The notes under the pieces: model-generated
Told to the model about the DNA's origin: nothing
The model's database searches: none
The model's input: only the letters and a program-made list of their open reading frames with translations
Position numbers and translations under genes: made by a program
In this document: positions 22,801 to 32,009 of the stretch, in pieces
How the letters are laid out: each line of letters starts with the position of its first letter
How positions within the stretch are numbered: position 1 is the stretch's first letter
Source of the DNA: Xestospongia muta
Lineage: Eukaryota > Porifera > Demospongiae > Haplosclerida > Petrosiidae
NCBI GenBank assembly: GCA_963693285.1
Contig: OY848920.1
Span: 4,353,135 to 4,417,134 of the forward strand
Reading direction: 5' to 3'
DNA: 64,000 nucleotides

Positions 22801-25473
22801 AATAAGTATCAAGGGATACTTGGTATAAATGGTCACATACACATGTAGTGGACTACTATAAGGACCATCCCAGGATGTACAAAGTATCAAGAACATAGTG
22901 TTAAGGGATACATATACAATGAGTTCCACAATGACCCATAAATGAACTATCTTAGGATGAAATAAGTACTAAAGGATACTCAGTATTAAGTGATACATAG
23001 GAATGCACTGGTCTCCTGACACTCATCATCCCAGGATGTACTAAGTATCTAGTGATACCAGTGTTTAGGGATATTATGTACTGGGCTAATGAACTGACCA
23101 TTCCAGGATGTACTACAGTTAATATGAATACTGTATTTCCTCATGTAAACACCTAGGCATTTATTTCTTATCTTGACTATAAAAGTAGGCATTTAATTGA
23201 GGTAGGCGTTTATTCGGTGATGGGTGTTTATCAGTAACTTATAAAGTAAGCATGTCCCACCTACCGATATGGAGACACTCAAGAAAAATAGCGTTGTTAC
23301 TGGCCACCATATCTACAAGACTATATGGACTCCATTTAGAAGGGATGCTGCCAGCTGAGAAGGAAGAAGGCAACCTGTATGATAGATATGCCGTATCATT
23401 ACGAGAGACAGCAAAATCGTAGGACACATGCCGCATTCCATCTCAAAAGTTTCATGGCACTTTTTAAAGCATGGAGGTAAAATAAAGTGCAAAGCATTAG
23501 ATTTTGAAGTATCTTCAGCAACTTGTACAGCATGAAATTTAAAGCTGATGTCAAAGCTTCGATGACTTTCTTCAGATGCCGCCGTAATTATAATACGAGA
23601 AACCATGTGGCGTATTGACCACATCCAGGTGTTTATTTGAGACTGGACGTTTATTACGCTATTTCAGCTATGCTGCTCAGCGTTTAAACAGGGTAAGGCG
23701 TTTATTTGGGATAGGCGTTTCTACGAGGAAATACGGTATTTAGGACTAAGGAATGTGTATATCCCTTGAGTTGGGGTCATATCAAGATGTACCAGTGATA
23801 CTTGGTATTGAGGAACATACATGTACTAAACACAGCCAGTATCAAGTTTAAGGATACTCAGTGTTGACATTGGTCCAGTCTTAGGGACTACTTAGTATCC
23901 TGGGATATATAGGATTGCTAGTTAATACAAAGGACAAGATGTGGTAGTACTGGACATCACTCTTTTGTAAAACTAAAAATCAAAACAAGTGAGTGAAAAC
24001 TGTTTGTTTAAAAGCAATTATAGGACTGTCTGGTATGTCAAGTAAATTAAGTAATATACAACCTCTCATGTGAACATTTGTTTCTAATCGAAGACTAATA
24101 GTCCTATAGGACCTTTGTTATTACTCACACTGTTTACTATGATAATATAAAACTATCAGTTAGTCCTGGGAAGAAGCTATAATTATAATACTACAGTAAA
24201 TGTCCAGTGTAACAGTTAACATAATGTATTGACATATTATATAGAAATTAAATTACCTGAATCAGATATTTCACTGTCAGGATTAAGATTAGATCGAAGT
24301 CTGTCAATTACAACTACATGAACAAACAAATTATAGATAATATCAATAATAATAATGAATTAATTAATAATGACCTAATGTTTGGATATACTAACTACGA
24401 GTTAATACAGTTATTAGTTATGTTGTTGTCAAAATTGTATAAAATTAATAAACTATAATTAACTGAACTGTCAGTTCTTTCACTCAAACCTAACATTACA
24501 TATTTTGGACCACATGTTCTGTATGTATTACATAACTCTGATATGTCAGTAGCTTGTACCATGCTATAACTTAATTAACCAATCAGATTGCTTCATTTGA
24601 GGACAGTAAATAACTTTCACACCTCCCATAGAGGTATATAAACTGAATTGAATACACTTTACAGTAGTAGTCTGAACACCACTATTAATAACCTCATTAC
24701 TTAATAAGTCATTACTCTTACCTTTACTAAGATATTGAAGTATTGAATCAGCTGTCTCCTTGTCATTAACAATAGGACCCTCAATAGCAGTTATCACTTC
24801 TTCAAAGGTAACAAACTTAGTTAGAAAGTTGTCAATGACTACAATGAGATTTTCTATATCGGACTCCTGACTGTTTTTTAAATCTTTTAAAACATTGCGA
24901 CGTACTTGTAATGATAATCCAATATCATACCATTTGTCACTAATACTATTCAATAGCTCAAACAGTTCATATTTAGTAGGAGTCTCCTTTAATATACTGG
25001 TAATATCTGAGATAACAATAAAATAATTATTATAACAAACTGTCATATTATAAATTAATTAATGTCTTAAAAATTATCATAATAAATATATGTGGTATTG
25101 ATTAAGTGTTGACAAATGAAAACTTCAATTATCTATAAATAGACATGTAATTTAATACAGAAACTTGGAATATAAAATTGTAATTATATTTATGCAATTA
25201 ACTAGGACATCTACATGTACTACTATTCTTCTACTGTTAATAACATTTACTGTTTATCATTCAATGACTTCACTCACACTGATCTAACAAATTTACTACT
25301 TATAATACAATGGTTTGTGTTTGGGCTTTAAATAGAATATGTGGTATGTCAAACAAATACTAAATAAAGTAGACATTGAACACATTAGGGTGGGGCTAAT
25401 TATTAACTAGTAATACATGGACAGTTATCTTTGTTACTGTCTACAATTATAATGATCATTTACCTGCTGCCAT
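13547..25473 (-). CDS. Gene A: death domain - Roc/COR-like GTPase - Cys-rich domain - alternative tails
   Basis: Minus-strand exons: E1 25464-25473 (ATG plus MAAG), E2 24722-25006, E3 24257-24313, E4 18271-20331, E5 17834-17884, then one of three terminal sets. Every internal junction is phase 1 with GT-AG ends. E2 is a death domain (PTKYELFELL, SDKWYDIGLSLQV). E4 (about 687 aa) holds a P-loop GAPGTGKS (residues 144-151), switch II DTGGQ (292-296), a Roc-style G4 GTYYD (386-390), a COR-like winged-helix block (ALMYYHNLTVFLYFPDILP, VVFLHPQPLF) and a C-terminal Cys cluster (CTLC..HFC..CCANC, about 758-791) that may bind zinc. The roughly 140-residue charged insert between P-loop and switch II is longer than in ordinary Roc domains. 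With the death-domain tail the product is about 919 aa. The likely role is a GTP-switched scaffold in cell-death or immune signalling, acting in the cytosol (no membrane segment or signal peptide). Gene B is its paralogue. Confidence 0.85.
14279..15362. repeat. Direct repeat pair (about 230-265 bp)
   Basis: Bases 14279-14505 (GAGCTTAGAAAGCCAATAAG start) recur diverged at 15098-15362 (GAGCTAAGAAAGCCAATAAA start), about 815 bases apart, inside the long intron before gene A's last exon. Neither copy is coding. Confidence 0.6.
16030..16645 (-). CDS. Gene A terminal exons, tail b: Lys-rich and Ser/Asp-rich tail
   Basis: Exon 16421-16645 (acceptor TTACAG, 225 bases, phase 1 to 1) reads GKKKKKLRLNLSESDEDIPP, then SDSDVESYDTSSRCG. 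Exon 16030-16133 continues with HKRPTQMEEMPSSKRKSTTT and stops after LLKST. Both join E5 in phase. The KKKKK/KKKG clusters could act as nuclear localisation or acidic-lipid-binding sites, and the SDSD/SESDED runs look like casein-kinase-2 targets (inference). Use of this tail would give about 930 aa without a C-terminal death domain. Confidence 0.65.
17188..17261 (-). CDS. Gene A terminal exon, tail a: short tail
   Basis: The acceptor ATATAG opens a phase-1 exon reading YNETNQTKELPPSKREYTAS and ending SSQ-stop. Joined to E5 it gives a product of about 845 aa lacking a second death domain. It resembles the last exon of tail b (PPSKRE vs PSSKRK), consistent with exon duplication. Confidence 0.6.
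23131..23736. mobile_element. Non-autonomous TA-flanked DNA transposon (606 bp) in gene A intron
   Basis: Terminal inverted repeats start CTGTATTTCCTC on the left and, reversed, CCGTATTTCCTC on the right, matching over about 25 bases with five differences. TA flanks each end (23129-23130 and 23737-23738), as in Tc1/mariner-type insertions. Subterminal TAGGCGTTTATT-like motifs recur about nine times near both ends. Gene B has the empty site (around 56975), so insertion followed the gene duplication. It carries a broken HIRAN-like coding segment. Confidence 0.8.
23290..23500 (+). pseudogene. HIRAN-like domain fragment carried by the transposon
   Basis: In shifting plus-strand frames the element reads VTGHHIYKTIWTPF, then GMLPAEKEEGNLYDRYAVSL, then KIVGHMPHSISKVSWHFLKH followed by GGKIKC. 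This is the G(Y/H)H(V/I)Y...W.P..G..L.C..E..N..D..AV......VGH.P..IS pattern of HIRAN-like proteins that I recall from cnidarian and sponge elements. At least two frameshifts break it. A second version is at 59880-60095. Confidence 0.6.
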
Positions 25474-25514
25474 TTTCATGTAAATATACTCTCTCAGTAC
25501 TACTTCACAGTGTA

Positions 25515-25560
25515 GTCAGGAGTCACCTGACTTGTTAACAAGTGTCAGGTCAGACCTGAC
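25515..25560. promoter_or_regulatory. Paired GTCAGG/CCTGAC palindromes upstream of gene A
   Basis: GTCAGG-AGTCA-CCTGAC lies at 25515-25531 and GTCAGGTC-A-GACCTGAC (perfect, one-base spacer) at 25544-25560, 42-87 bases upstream of gene A's ATG. Two adjacent dyads of the same half-site suggest a dimeric transcription-factor site in the promoter or 5' leader. Gene B lacks this region because its copy ends before it. Confidence 0.45.
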
Positions 25561-27100
25561 GTTTCTTAAAGTACCAATTCACAGATCTAAAAGATATGAA
25601 ATTTATCATTAACTAATTTTAAAATGTATACATAATATAATTAAATTAAAATATTTGTTGATCACATATTCTGATAGGGTACAGTCTCATATTGAGATGA
25701 CCACTTGTTTAATGATAGAAAGGATGTGAGGTGACTTTAGTTAAATTCCTTGACATTATAACATGATACATCACTTATAGTGAAGAAGACAGAATACATT
25801 CTAATTTATGCAGCTGATGATGTAATAGGTTTCAAGCATTCTGATTGGTTAGCTAAAATGTAGTTTAAATGCCAAGATATTGGGCATAAGTCACCAAACA
25901 ACATTTCTCACATTCAACAGAGTAAGTGTCTGAACACTACACTTCAAGGGTCAAGTTTGAGGATCTGGGCATACACTAAGGAAGGTCAAATTTACTGAAC
26001 TAGTCTCATATAGTATTAACATTAATAATGTCCAGTTTAATACAGCAAGCTTATATATAAGACCAATGAACAATCAACAAGATACTAATATTTAAATGTA
26101 TACATAATATAAATAAATTAAAATATTTGTTGATCACATATTTTTATTGACTATTATATTTACAGTTACTATATAAACAAACAAACATCACCTGTGTGCA
26201 TGTAACAACTAATTATATTTATTCATAATTAATCATATTCATTGTTGATTAATTATGTGAAAGTTAATATAATACATCTAATTATATCTCCCTTGAGTAA
26301 CATCACAAGATGCATCATATTACAGTACAAAAAACAAATGAATATTAGTCTATAATATCACACACATATTATGAGGAAGATTTACATAATTGAAGCTATT
26401 CAATTAAGCACACATAGATATGACATTATAAATTAGACTCCCTTTAGCCTATATATGACTAAGATGTCATCTTTTAATAGAGCATTGTCCTCTAATGCGG
26501 AAAAATGCTTAATTTTTTGTCTTAGAATGTCTAGTTCGTATCAGTCATAAAGGAACACTAATGACTTTTTAATCTTCCAAATTCCATTTTTAAACATACA
26601 TCACATATTGAAGTGAACACATTATCCTAAATTTGATTTGGATGAAGCTATCCCTCTCATAACAAGCTTTATTTTGTACAAGCAACCTTTTCCACAGAAT
26701 ATGTGTGGTGTGGGAGATTAAGTCTTTATCTTTCACTTCAATAAACAATTCTTAAAAGGGGCGTGACCCATTCAGTCTCAATACACAACATATACAAGGT
26801 AACCTATCAAGAGATTTATACCTTTTTAGTACTTCCAAGTACAACTAGTACAACGAATTAACTGCAACTATTTACAAACTGCAGCTTTTACTGAGTGAGT
26901 GAGTACAGCCTTTCTTCTGATATTCAACTAGATAGCGCGATTATTGCATACACCCATAGATACCGGAAATATCTGTAATTCGTAAAATTGGAATAATTGA
27001 ATATTAGGTGACCTGTCACGCCGTAAGTGCACTATTTTTGTCCTCCCCCAACAGTTACGAATTACACAACTCCCACATAATATTTTTAAGAAGATATGAC
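25561..27100. other. Intergenic, with a short direct repeat
   Basis: No gene recognised. AAATGTATACATAATATAA followed by TTAAAATATTTGTTGATCAC occurs at about 25621-25668 and again at about 26094-26143. The rest is AT-rich non-coding sequence. Confidence 0.45.
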
Positions 27101-27117
27101 TTCATGTATAGTCAGTG

Positions 27118-27385
27118 TATATAAAGGAGGTTGTATGATTAGTTGTCATTCTAGAGTGCAGTAGTACACATGCACACATTGTCTTATTTACTGAAAGTTG
27201 TTCTGAATCATGACCAACAGGGAGAACATACCTATTAATTATCAAATAACTAATAATCTGGTAACTCAAGCTCAGTTCTTGCTGTTAATAGATACAATCA
27301 TATCTTCAAAAAAGTCTATAGAGGGGAATCCTTGAAATTTAAAGATAAAGCAACCAAACAACTCATCAAAAGATTCTAGAGAGAG
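27118..27385 (+). repeat. Copy 2 of the TATA-box repeat with a short decayed reading frame
   Basis: TATATAAA at 27118-27125 is followed about 30 bases later by TTGTCATTCTAGAGTGCAGT and an ATG at 27210. That frame reads MTNRENIPINYQ, then NNLVTQAQFLLLIDTIISSK, and shifts once before ending KQLIKRF-stop. Copy 3 at 47175-47440 aligns through both the promoter-like part and this frame. It is either a small gene family now decayed or a repeat that contains a promoter. Confidence 0.5.
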
Positions 27386-27389
27386 GAGC

Positions 27390-29080
27390 TGCTAGAGTTT
27401 TCAAAAAAACAATTTAATTTAATAATAATAATGATATTGATGGTAACAAGTATCCTATTGAGTTACTATTTGAATTAAAATTTTGTTGGTGTTGACAATT
27501 TTTACTAGTCTAACAAGGTGTGGTAGTGCTAGCTCTTCAATCAGGTCCAGGATGTTATGGCTGGATGTTTGTGTGATGTAGCTTTATCTTATTATTGTCT
27601 TTTTCTGTAATTTTTATTATTCAGTGCTAATTTTGTTCTCATTAGTCTTTTTTGAGGTGTTTCAATGGATTTTCTCCTGGCATAATATTTTATTTAAAGA
27701 CTGTGACATTACTCAAAGTCCATTTTTTTTGTTTTGCCCCAACCTATCATCTTATTTGTATATCAGTTCTTTCTCTACATAGTTTATATTTTGTTAATTA
27801 TTATTAGTGTGTGCCCAACCAGCACAAAATCCAGTACTATTATAGGATTATTAGTGGTGTGTGAGAGTTTGAGAGGTGTATGATTTGAGAACTTCAATGT
27901 ACATGATACATTGTATTTGAAGCCACTACCTAGAAGTATAAAAGTGACTACTGATCTTATGCAGTATACAGGCAGTAAACTAAAAATAATGAGATGGGAT
28001 AACTGATTATGGTCTGTACTCATTATATAGCATTTATTACAGATCCATCTGATCTTTATTTCAAACAAATTATGATAAATCATATCTAGTTTGAAGACAT
28101 GAAGTGATCATATCTCTTAGATAGTGTCATTAACAAAGCAACTCATAATATAATTCTCTAATAAAGAAAATGCATTTTATGAGCACTAAAATTGGAAGTA
28201 TTCCATATTTGCCAACAATGATACTATGTTGATTACATGATGAATGACATGATATCATATAAGCAGAGTAATCTATTCTCTATTTTCTTTGATATGGCAT
28301 TCTTAAAAATAGTTCCTGTTGCCATGGTGACTTTATATGAATATTGCTGTTGCAAGAACATTAATGTAAAGTTTTCATATTTGGTACTCTCCTTATTTGG
28401 TTCAACTACTTGTTTTTGGTTACTATTAATTATAAAATATTATTATTAATAATTTGTAACAGAAATCATTGCAATTAGCTATATTGTCACCTAATGAATA
28501 TTATTGAAATTTAATTAACAAAACAAGTCAGCTAGTTTGGTTAAGCTATCAACATATCATATTACTTTCTTCATCATCAATCTATTATAAATGTTTTATT
28601 AACAGTAAGTCACAATGTACTATTGATACTACTGATACTAATAAAGTAATAGTTCTTTTAAGATACATAGTTTAGAAAAGTATTGTAATCTATTTATCTA
28701 CTTCATCTATCATGTGTCTATTGTACTATTTAGTATATGTATATTTTCATAGACATTTATTAACTCATTTATCCATTTATTTGTCCATTTATCTGCTGTT
28801 AATCCATTCATCTATTCAATTATCTATTAGGTCCGGTTTAAACTTATCTCAAGATGCAACTCATGGTATAATGAAGTACTCAATGTTACATTATGTGGTA
28901 TTACCTGTTCAATTAGTGATCAATACATACTTAAGTTATGATAAACATTTTAAAATCAATTTAAATATATAAGAACCTACATGTAATAACAGTACAATTG
29001 TATATTTACATATTCATGAAATAATTAGTAATAAAACAAAGTACATGTATTATATGTAACATACATAATAATGATCAGTA
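27390..29080. other. Non-coding region
   Basis: AT-rich with no supported gene. A degenerate TCCATTTA/TTCATCTA repeat occupies about 28740-28830. The open frames here have no recognisable domain or splice context. Confidence 0.45.
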
Positions 29081-29083
29081 GGA

Positions 29084-30108
29084 TCATAAGCTCGTTTCTT
29101 TGATCATTAAGAGACCATCCATATCTGGGTCTATTGGTTTACAATTTTTACTATGAGTTGCAAAGTGTTCACTCATGGGACCATTAAGCCTTGCACAGTA
29201 TGTGTCATGGGTCCGTCTAGACATCATTTGAAAATTACTGGCATTATACTGCAAAAGTGGAAATACACGTAAATTAAAAGAATGAAGCAATCCCCTTTAA
29301 ATAATCATCATGAACCAACCATTACCTTTGTCTGCATCGTTTCACTAGTAGCCATACAATGGTGACATAAAACCTCCCAACTCTTGGCTAGCCAGATTGT
29401 CAGCTGACACAACAGATATTGAACCATGAAATATACCTTCTCAACTCCATCGACAAAAAAATTCATATCCTCTTCCTAAATTTGATTTACAAAATAACTT
29501 ACATAAATAGGTCATATCATGATAACTCACACTTTCGAGCTCTTGAATAACATCCACACAGGTCTTAGGATTTCATTAATACCATACTTTGTTATGTAGA
29601 CTGTCTGAACCACACACAATAATTGAATTGTCTTGAAGAGCTGAGTGTAGATCTGGTCTATGTTATCCAAGGTAAAGTAAAATAATCCTACAAAACATTA
29701 TAACTTTGTCAAGTACATGATTTTGTTTAAAAATGCACAAACCTAATTTATGTGTCTTAGTATTAGATCCAAGAGGGTTACAGACCTCCATGTCATCATA
29801 ATAGAGATGAATCTGTAAGGCCAATGGATTGGTTGAAAAAGTGGATGTGCTTTAAACTGTGAACCATCACAAAAGTCACCAAGCATGCCATCTGATAAGT
29901 TATGAGGGTTGTAGATCTACAAAGAATTGATATATCACATGTGAAGCATAAAGTAATACCTGTTCCATAACACAGTCATTTTTAAAAGCTTCTCAAGTGA
30001 GGATCTTAATGGTATGTCATAGCACATGTAGTTTATTCTGTTAAACCCTGATGATTTTGGATCCAAACACCATCCCAGTACCTGTTCTTCTGGTTCCTAT
30101 AGTAATGT
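29084..30108 (-). pseudogene. Decayed transposon gene with a YYDDxEVxNPLGS motif
   Basis: Minus-strand blocks read INYMCYDIPLRSSLEKLL, then IYNPHNLSDGMLGDFCDGSQ, then FKAHPLF, then YYDDMEVCNPLGSNTKTHKL, then GLFYFTLDNID and IQLLCVVQTVYITKYGINEI. Short GT-AG introns separate them (for example GTATTACTT...TTTGTAG near 29930), and frameshifts break the frame. I recognise this as a widespread uncharacterised transposon-associated protein family of fish, Hydra and sponges, but I do not know an established name. The C-terminal part near 29084-29290 has a Cys/His pattern and may belong to it. Confidence 0.55.
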
Positions 30109-30236
30109 AGGTATTTTTAATAAAAAGTAGTTAATAAAAAGTAAAAATTACTGCTCACAATCAGGCCGAATGTGTCTTTGAAATATTTCATTTGTAAATA
30201 CTCTGATTGGATGCCACGGAATGGAATAAGCAAGTA

Positions 30237-30723
30237 TGACTTTGTGAAGGTTTTTCTGATTCAGACTGGGCCAGAGATGTGAATGACCGTAAATCCTCTT
30301 CAGGTTACATTTTTCAAGTTCGTGGTACAGCAATAAGCTGGAGAAGTCGGAAGCAATCATGTGTAGCTCTTTCCACTACTGAAGCAGAATATTATTACTT
30401 TGTCTCAGGCAGCACAAGAAGCCATATGGTTAAGACAGCTCTACACTGATCTGCTAGGTGAACCACCTGAACCAATCATAGTCTATGAAGATAATCAAGC
30501 AGCTATCTGTCTATCTAAAAACCCACAAAGTCATGGAAGATCTAAGCATATTGAGATCAAGTACCATTTTATTAGAGAGCAAGTCAACAAGAAGACCATT
30601 GAACTGAAGTACTGTCAAATGAGCAATATGGTAGCAGATATGCTGACAAAAGGATTAGGAAAGGAAAGATTTAAGAAGTTGCGAGAATTATCTGGACTAT
30701 GTGAACAATCAAGTTTCAAGTGA
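30237..30723 (+). pseudogene. Ty1/copia RNase H fragment (3' end of pol)
   Basis: The plus strand reads GFSDSDWARDVNDRKSSSGY, then WRSRKQSCVALSTTEAEY. After one frameshift near 30395 it continues SQAAQEAIWLRQLYTDLLGE and YEDNQAAICLSKNPQSHGRS, then KHIEIKYHFIREQV, to a stop at 30721. These are the diagnostic Ty1/copia RNase H motifs. The upstream gag, integrase and reverse transcriptase are missing. Confidence 0.9.
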
Positions 30724-30733
30724 GAAGGAGTAT

Positions 30734-30992
30734 TGGAAATGGACACTTGTTAACTGATTGTTTGTCATGTATAATATTGTTTTGATAGTACTTAACCTTT
30801 GTATGATTAAGTCTAGAAGGTTCCTTTTGCACATGTTACTGTAAAACTTTCTAGAATTGTTTATGTACTATATAAGTAACTGATTCTTTCGTTCGTTGTT
30901 GTTCTCTCTCATACGCTGTCTCTCATTGACTTTCATTCAAGTCACTTTGAGTTTGTTCGATAAACTTTATCAACTCATGATCTAGTCATTCA
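30734..30992 (+). repeat. Probable 3' LTR of the copia element
   Basis: Immediately after the pol stop a purine tract (AGAAGGAG, 30723-30730) precedes TG at about 30734. The segment contains a TATATAAG box (30869-30876) and ends near ...TCATTCA at about 30992, matching Ty1/copia organisation. No 5' LTR is present in the window, so the end points are inferred. Confidence 0.5.
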
Positions 30993-30999
30993 CCACTGT

Positions 31000-31680
31000 A
31001 AATGCTAATACAAATTTATTTTACAAATGCCACATTAAAAGCAAATTCATAAAAAAATATTGTCCTTCAAAAGTTTGTGTTATATGATAGATATGGACTA
31101 GCTCTGTTACAATTATTCAGTAATATTGTTATTAGATCAACAAATGTACACATCATGTCAGTAATATTAACACTTTACTACTATCGGGAGTGTATAATGA
31201 GATAAGACAGAAAAAGAAAGGGGAAAAAACTAATTCACCATTCATTAAAAATGACACAAGGATTTATCTCACTAAAGTTAGACCACTCAATAACAAAGTA
31301 AAAACATGAGAGTTGTACACAGTCAGAAATAATTCCTGGTATGGACTATGATGATATAGGAAATGTTATTACAAGACATAACAAGACTAACTACTGCTAT
31401 ATATCGATACGAACTGACTACTAGTATGTATTATCTATTATTGTATGATATCATAGGAGTTCAGAGTGCTAACAAAGCACAAAAAACATCAAAAAAGCTG
31501 TACATGTACTTTTATTTTTAAACACATTATAACACAACCAACATCATACTATAATGATAATAGAGTGTGTTGTTGTGATGTACGAACCCTTGAATGTGAG
31601 GCTATTAATTTCATAGTACATTGAATCTAAAATCACGGCTTCACATTTGGGGTACATACTTTAATATTCCAAGTTAATAA
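31000..31680. other. Non-coding spacer
   Basis: AT-rich sequence between the copia LTR and the ankyrin fragment. Nothing recognised. Confidence 0.45.
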
Positions 31681-31685
31681 CATAC

Positions 31686-31994
31686 CCCATAAGGTCAGTG
31701 ATAGTTTATGTCTGCACCTCTCTCAATAGCAGATTGTACACGTTTGAGATCTCCATCACTTGCTGCCCAGTACAGCTGATAATTCTATTATAAAGACAGA
31801 CATGTATCATGTAGTGTATATAGTGAGTAATGAGTATACAGATCAGGCCTTATAACTAAAAGATCATCTTTTAGAAAGATATTTTGTCTATATAATAACA
31901 CTTATATATGAGTTTAGTTAGTATCACAGTGATATATAGGGATAATGACATAGTAATAGAAAGATTATAGACTTACAAGGTCATCCTGAGACAT
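31686..31994 (-). pseudogene. First two exons of an ankyrin-repeat gene, with a premature stop
   Basis: Exon 31977-31994 encodes MSQDDL and ends at GTAAGT. Exon 31686-31784 (99 bases, GT-AG, phase 0) reads NYQLYWAASDGDLKRVQSAI, then ERGADINYH, then an in-frame TGA before a GTATGT donor. The A..GDL..V...IERGADIN pattern is an ankyrin repeat. No later exons were found, so it is a truncated relic or a very short peptide gene. Confidence 0.6.
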
Positions 31995-32009
31995 CTTGAA
32001 GTGTAGGCC

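Larger units (their letters stand above)
20992..23950. repeat. Tandem-duplicated intron unit with minisatellite-like monomers
   Basis: Intron 3 of gene A contains two diverged copies of a unit of about 1.1-1.25 kb (about 20990-21950 and 22220-23950, the second interrupted by a transposon). Each begins with ACAGTTGACTGGAGTCATAA-like sequence and ends near GGGATATATAGGATTG. Within each unit lie roughly 75-85 bp degenerate monomers built on ATCCCAGGATGTACTAAGTA and GATACTTAGTATTAAG. Gene B has one unit at 56040-57160. Confidence 0.75.

Noticed and set aside
22199..22929. Minus-strand frames in the intron repeats (also 55897-56731)
   Set aside because: They fall in the duplicated minisatellite-like intron units, and the same frames appear in both paralogues only because the DNA is duplicated.
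27784..28449. Frames at 27784-28083 and 28237-28449 as small membrane proteins
   Set aside because: Hydrophobic composition is expected from AT-rich DNA, and no promoter, splice or family support was found.
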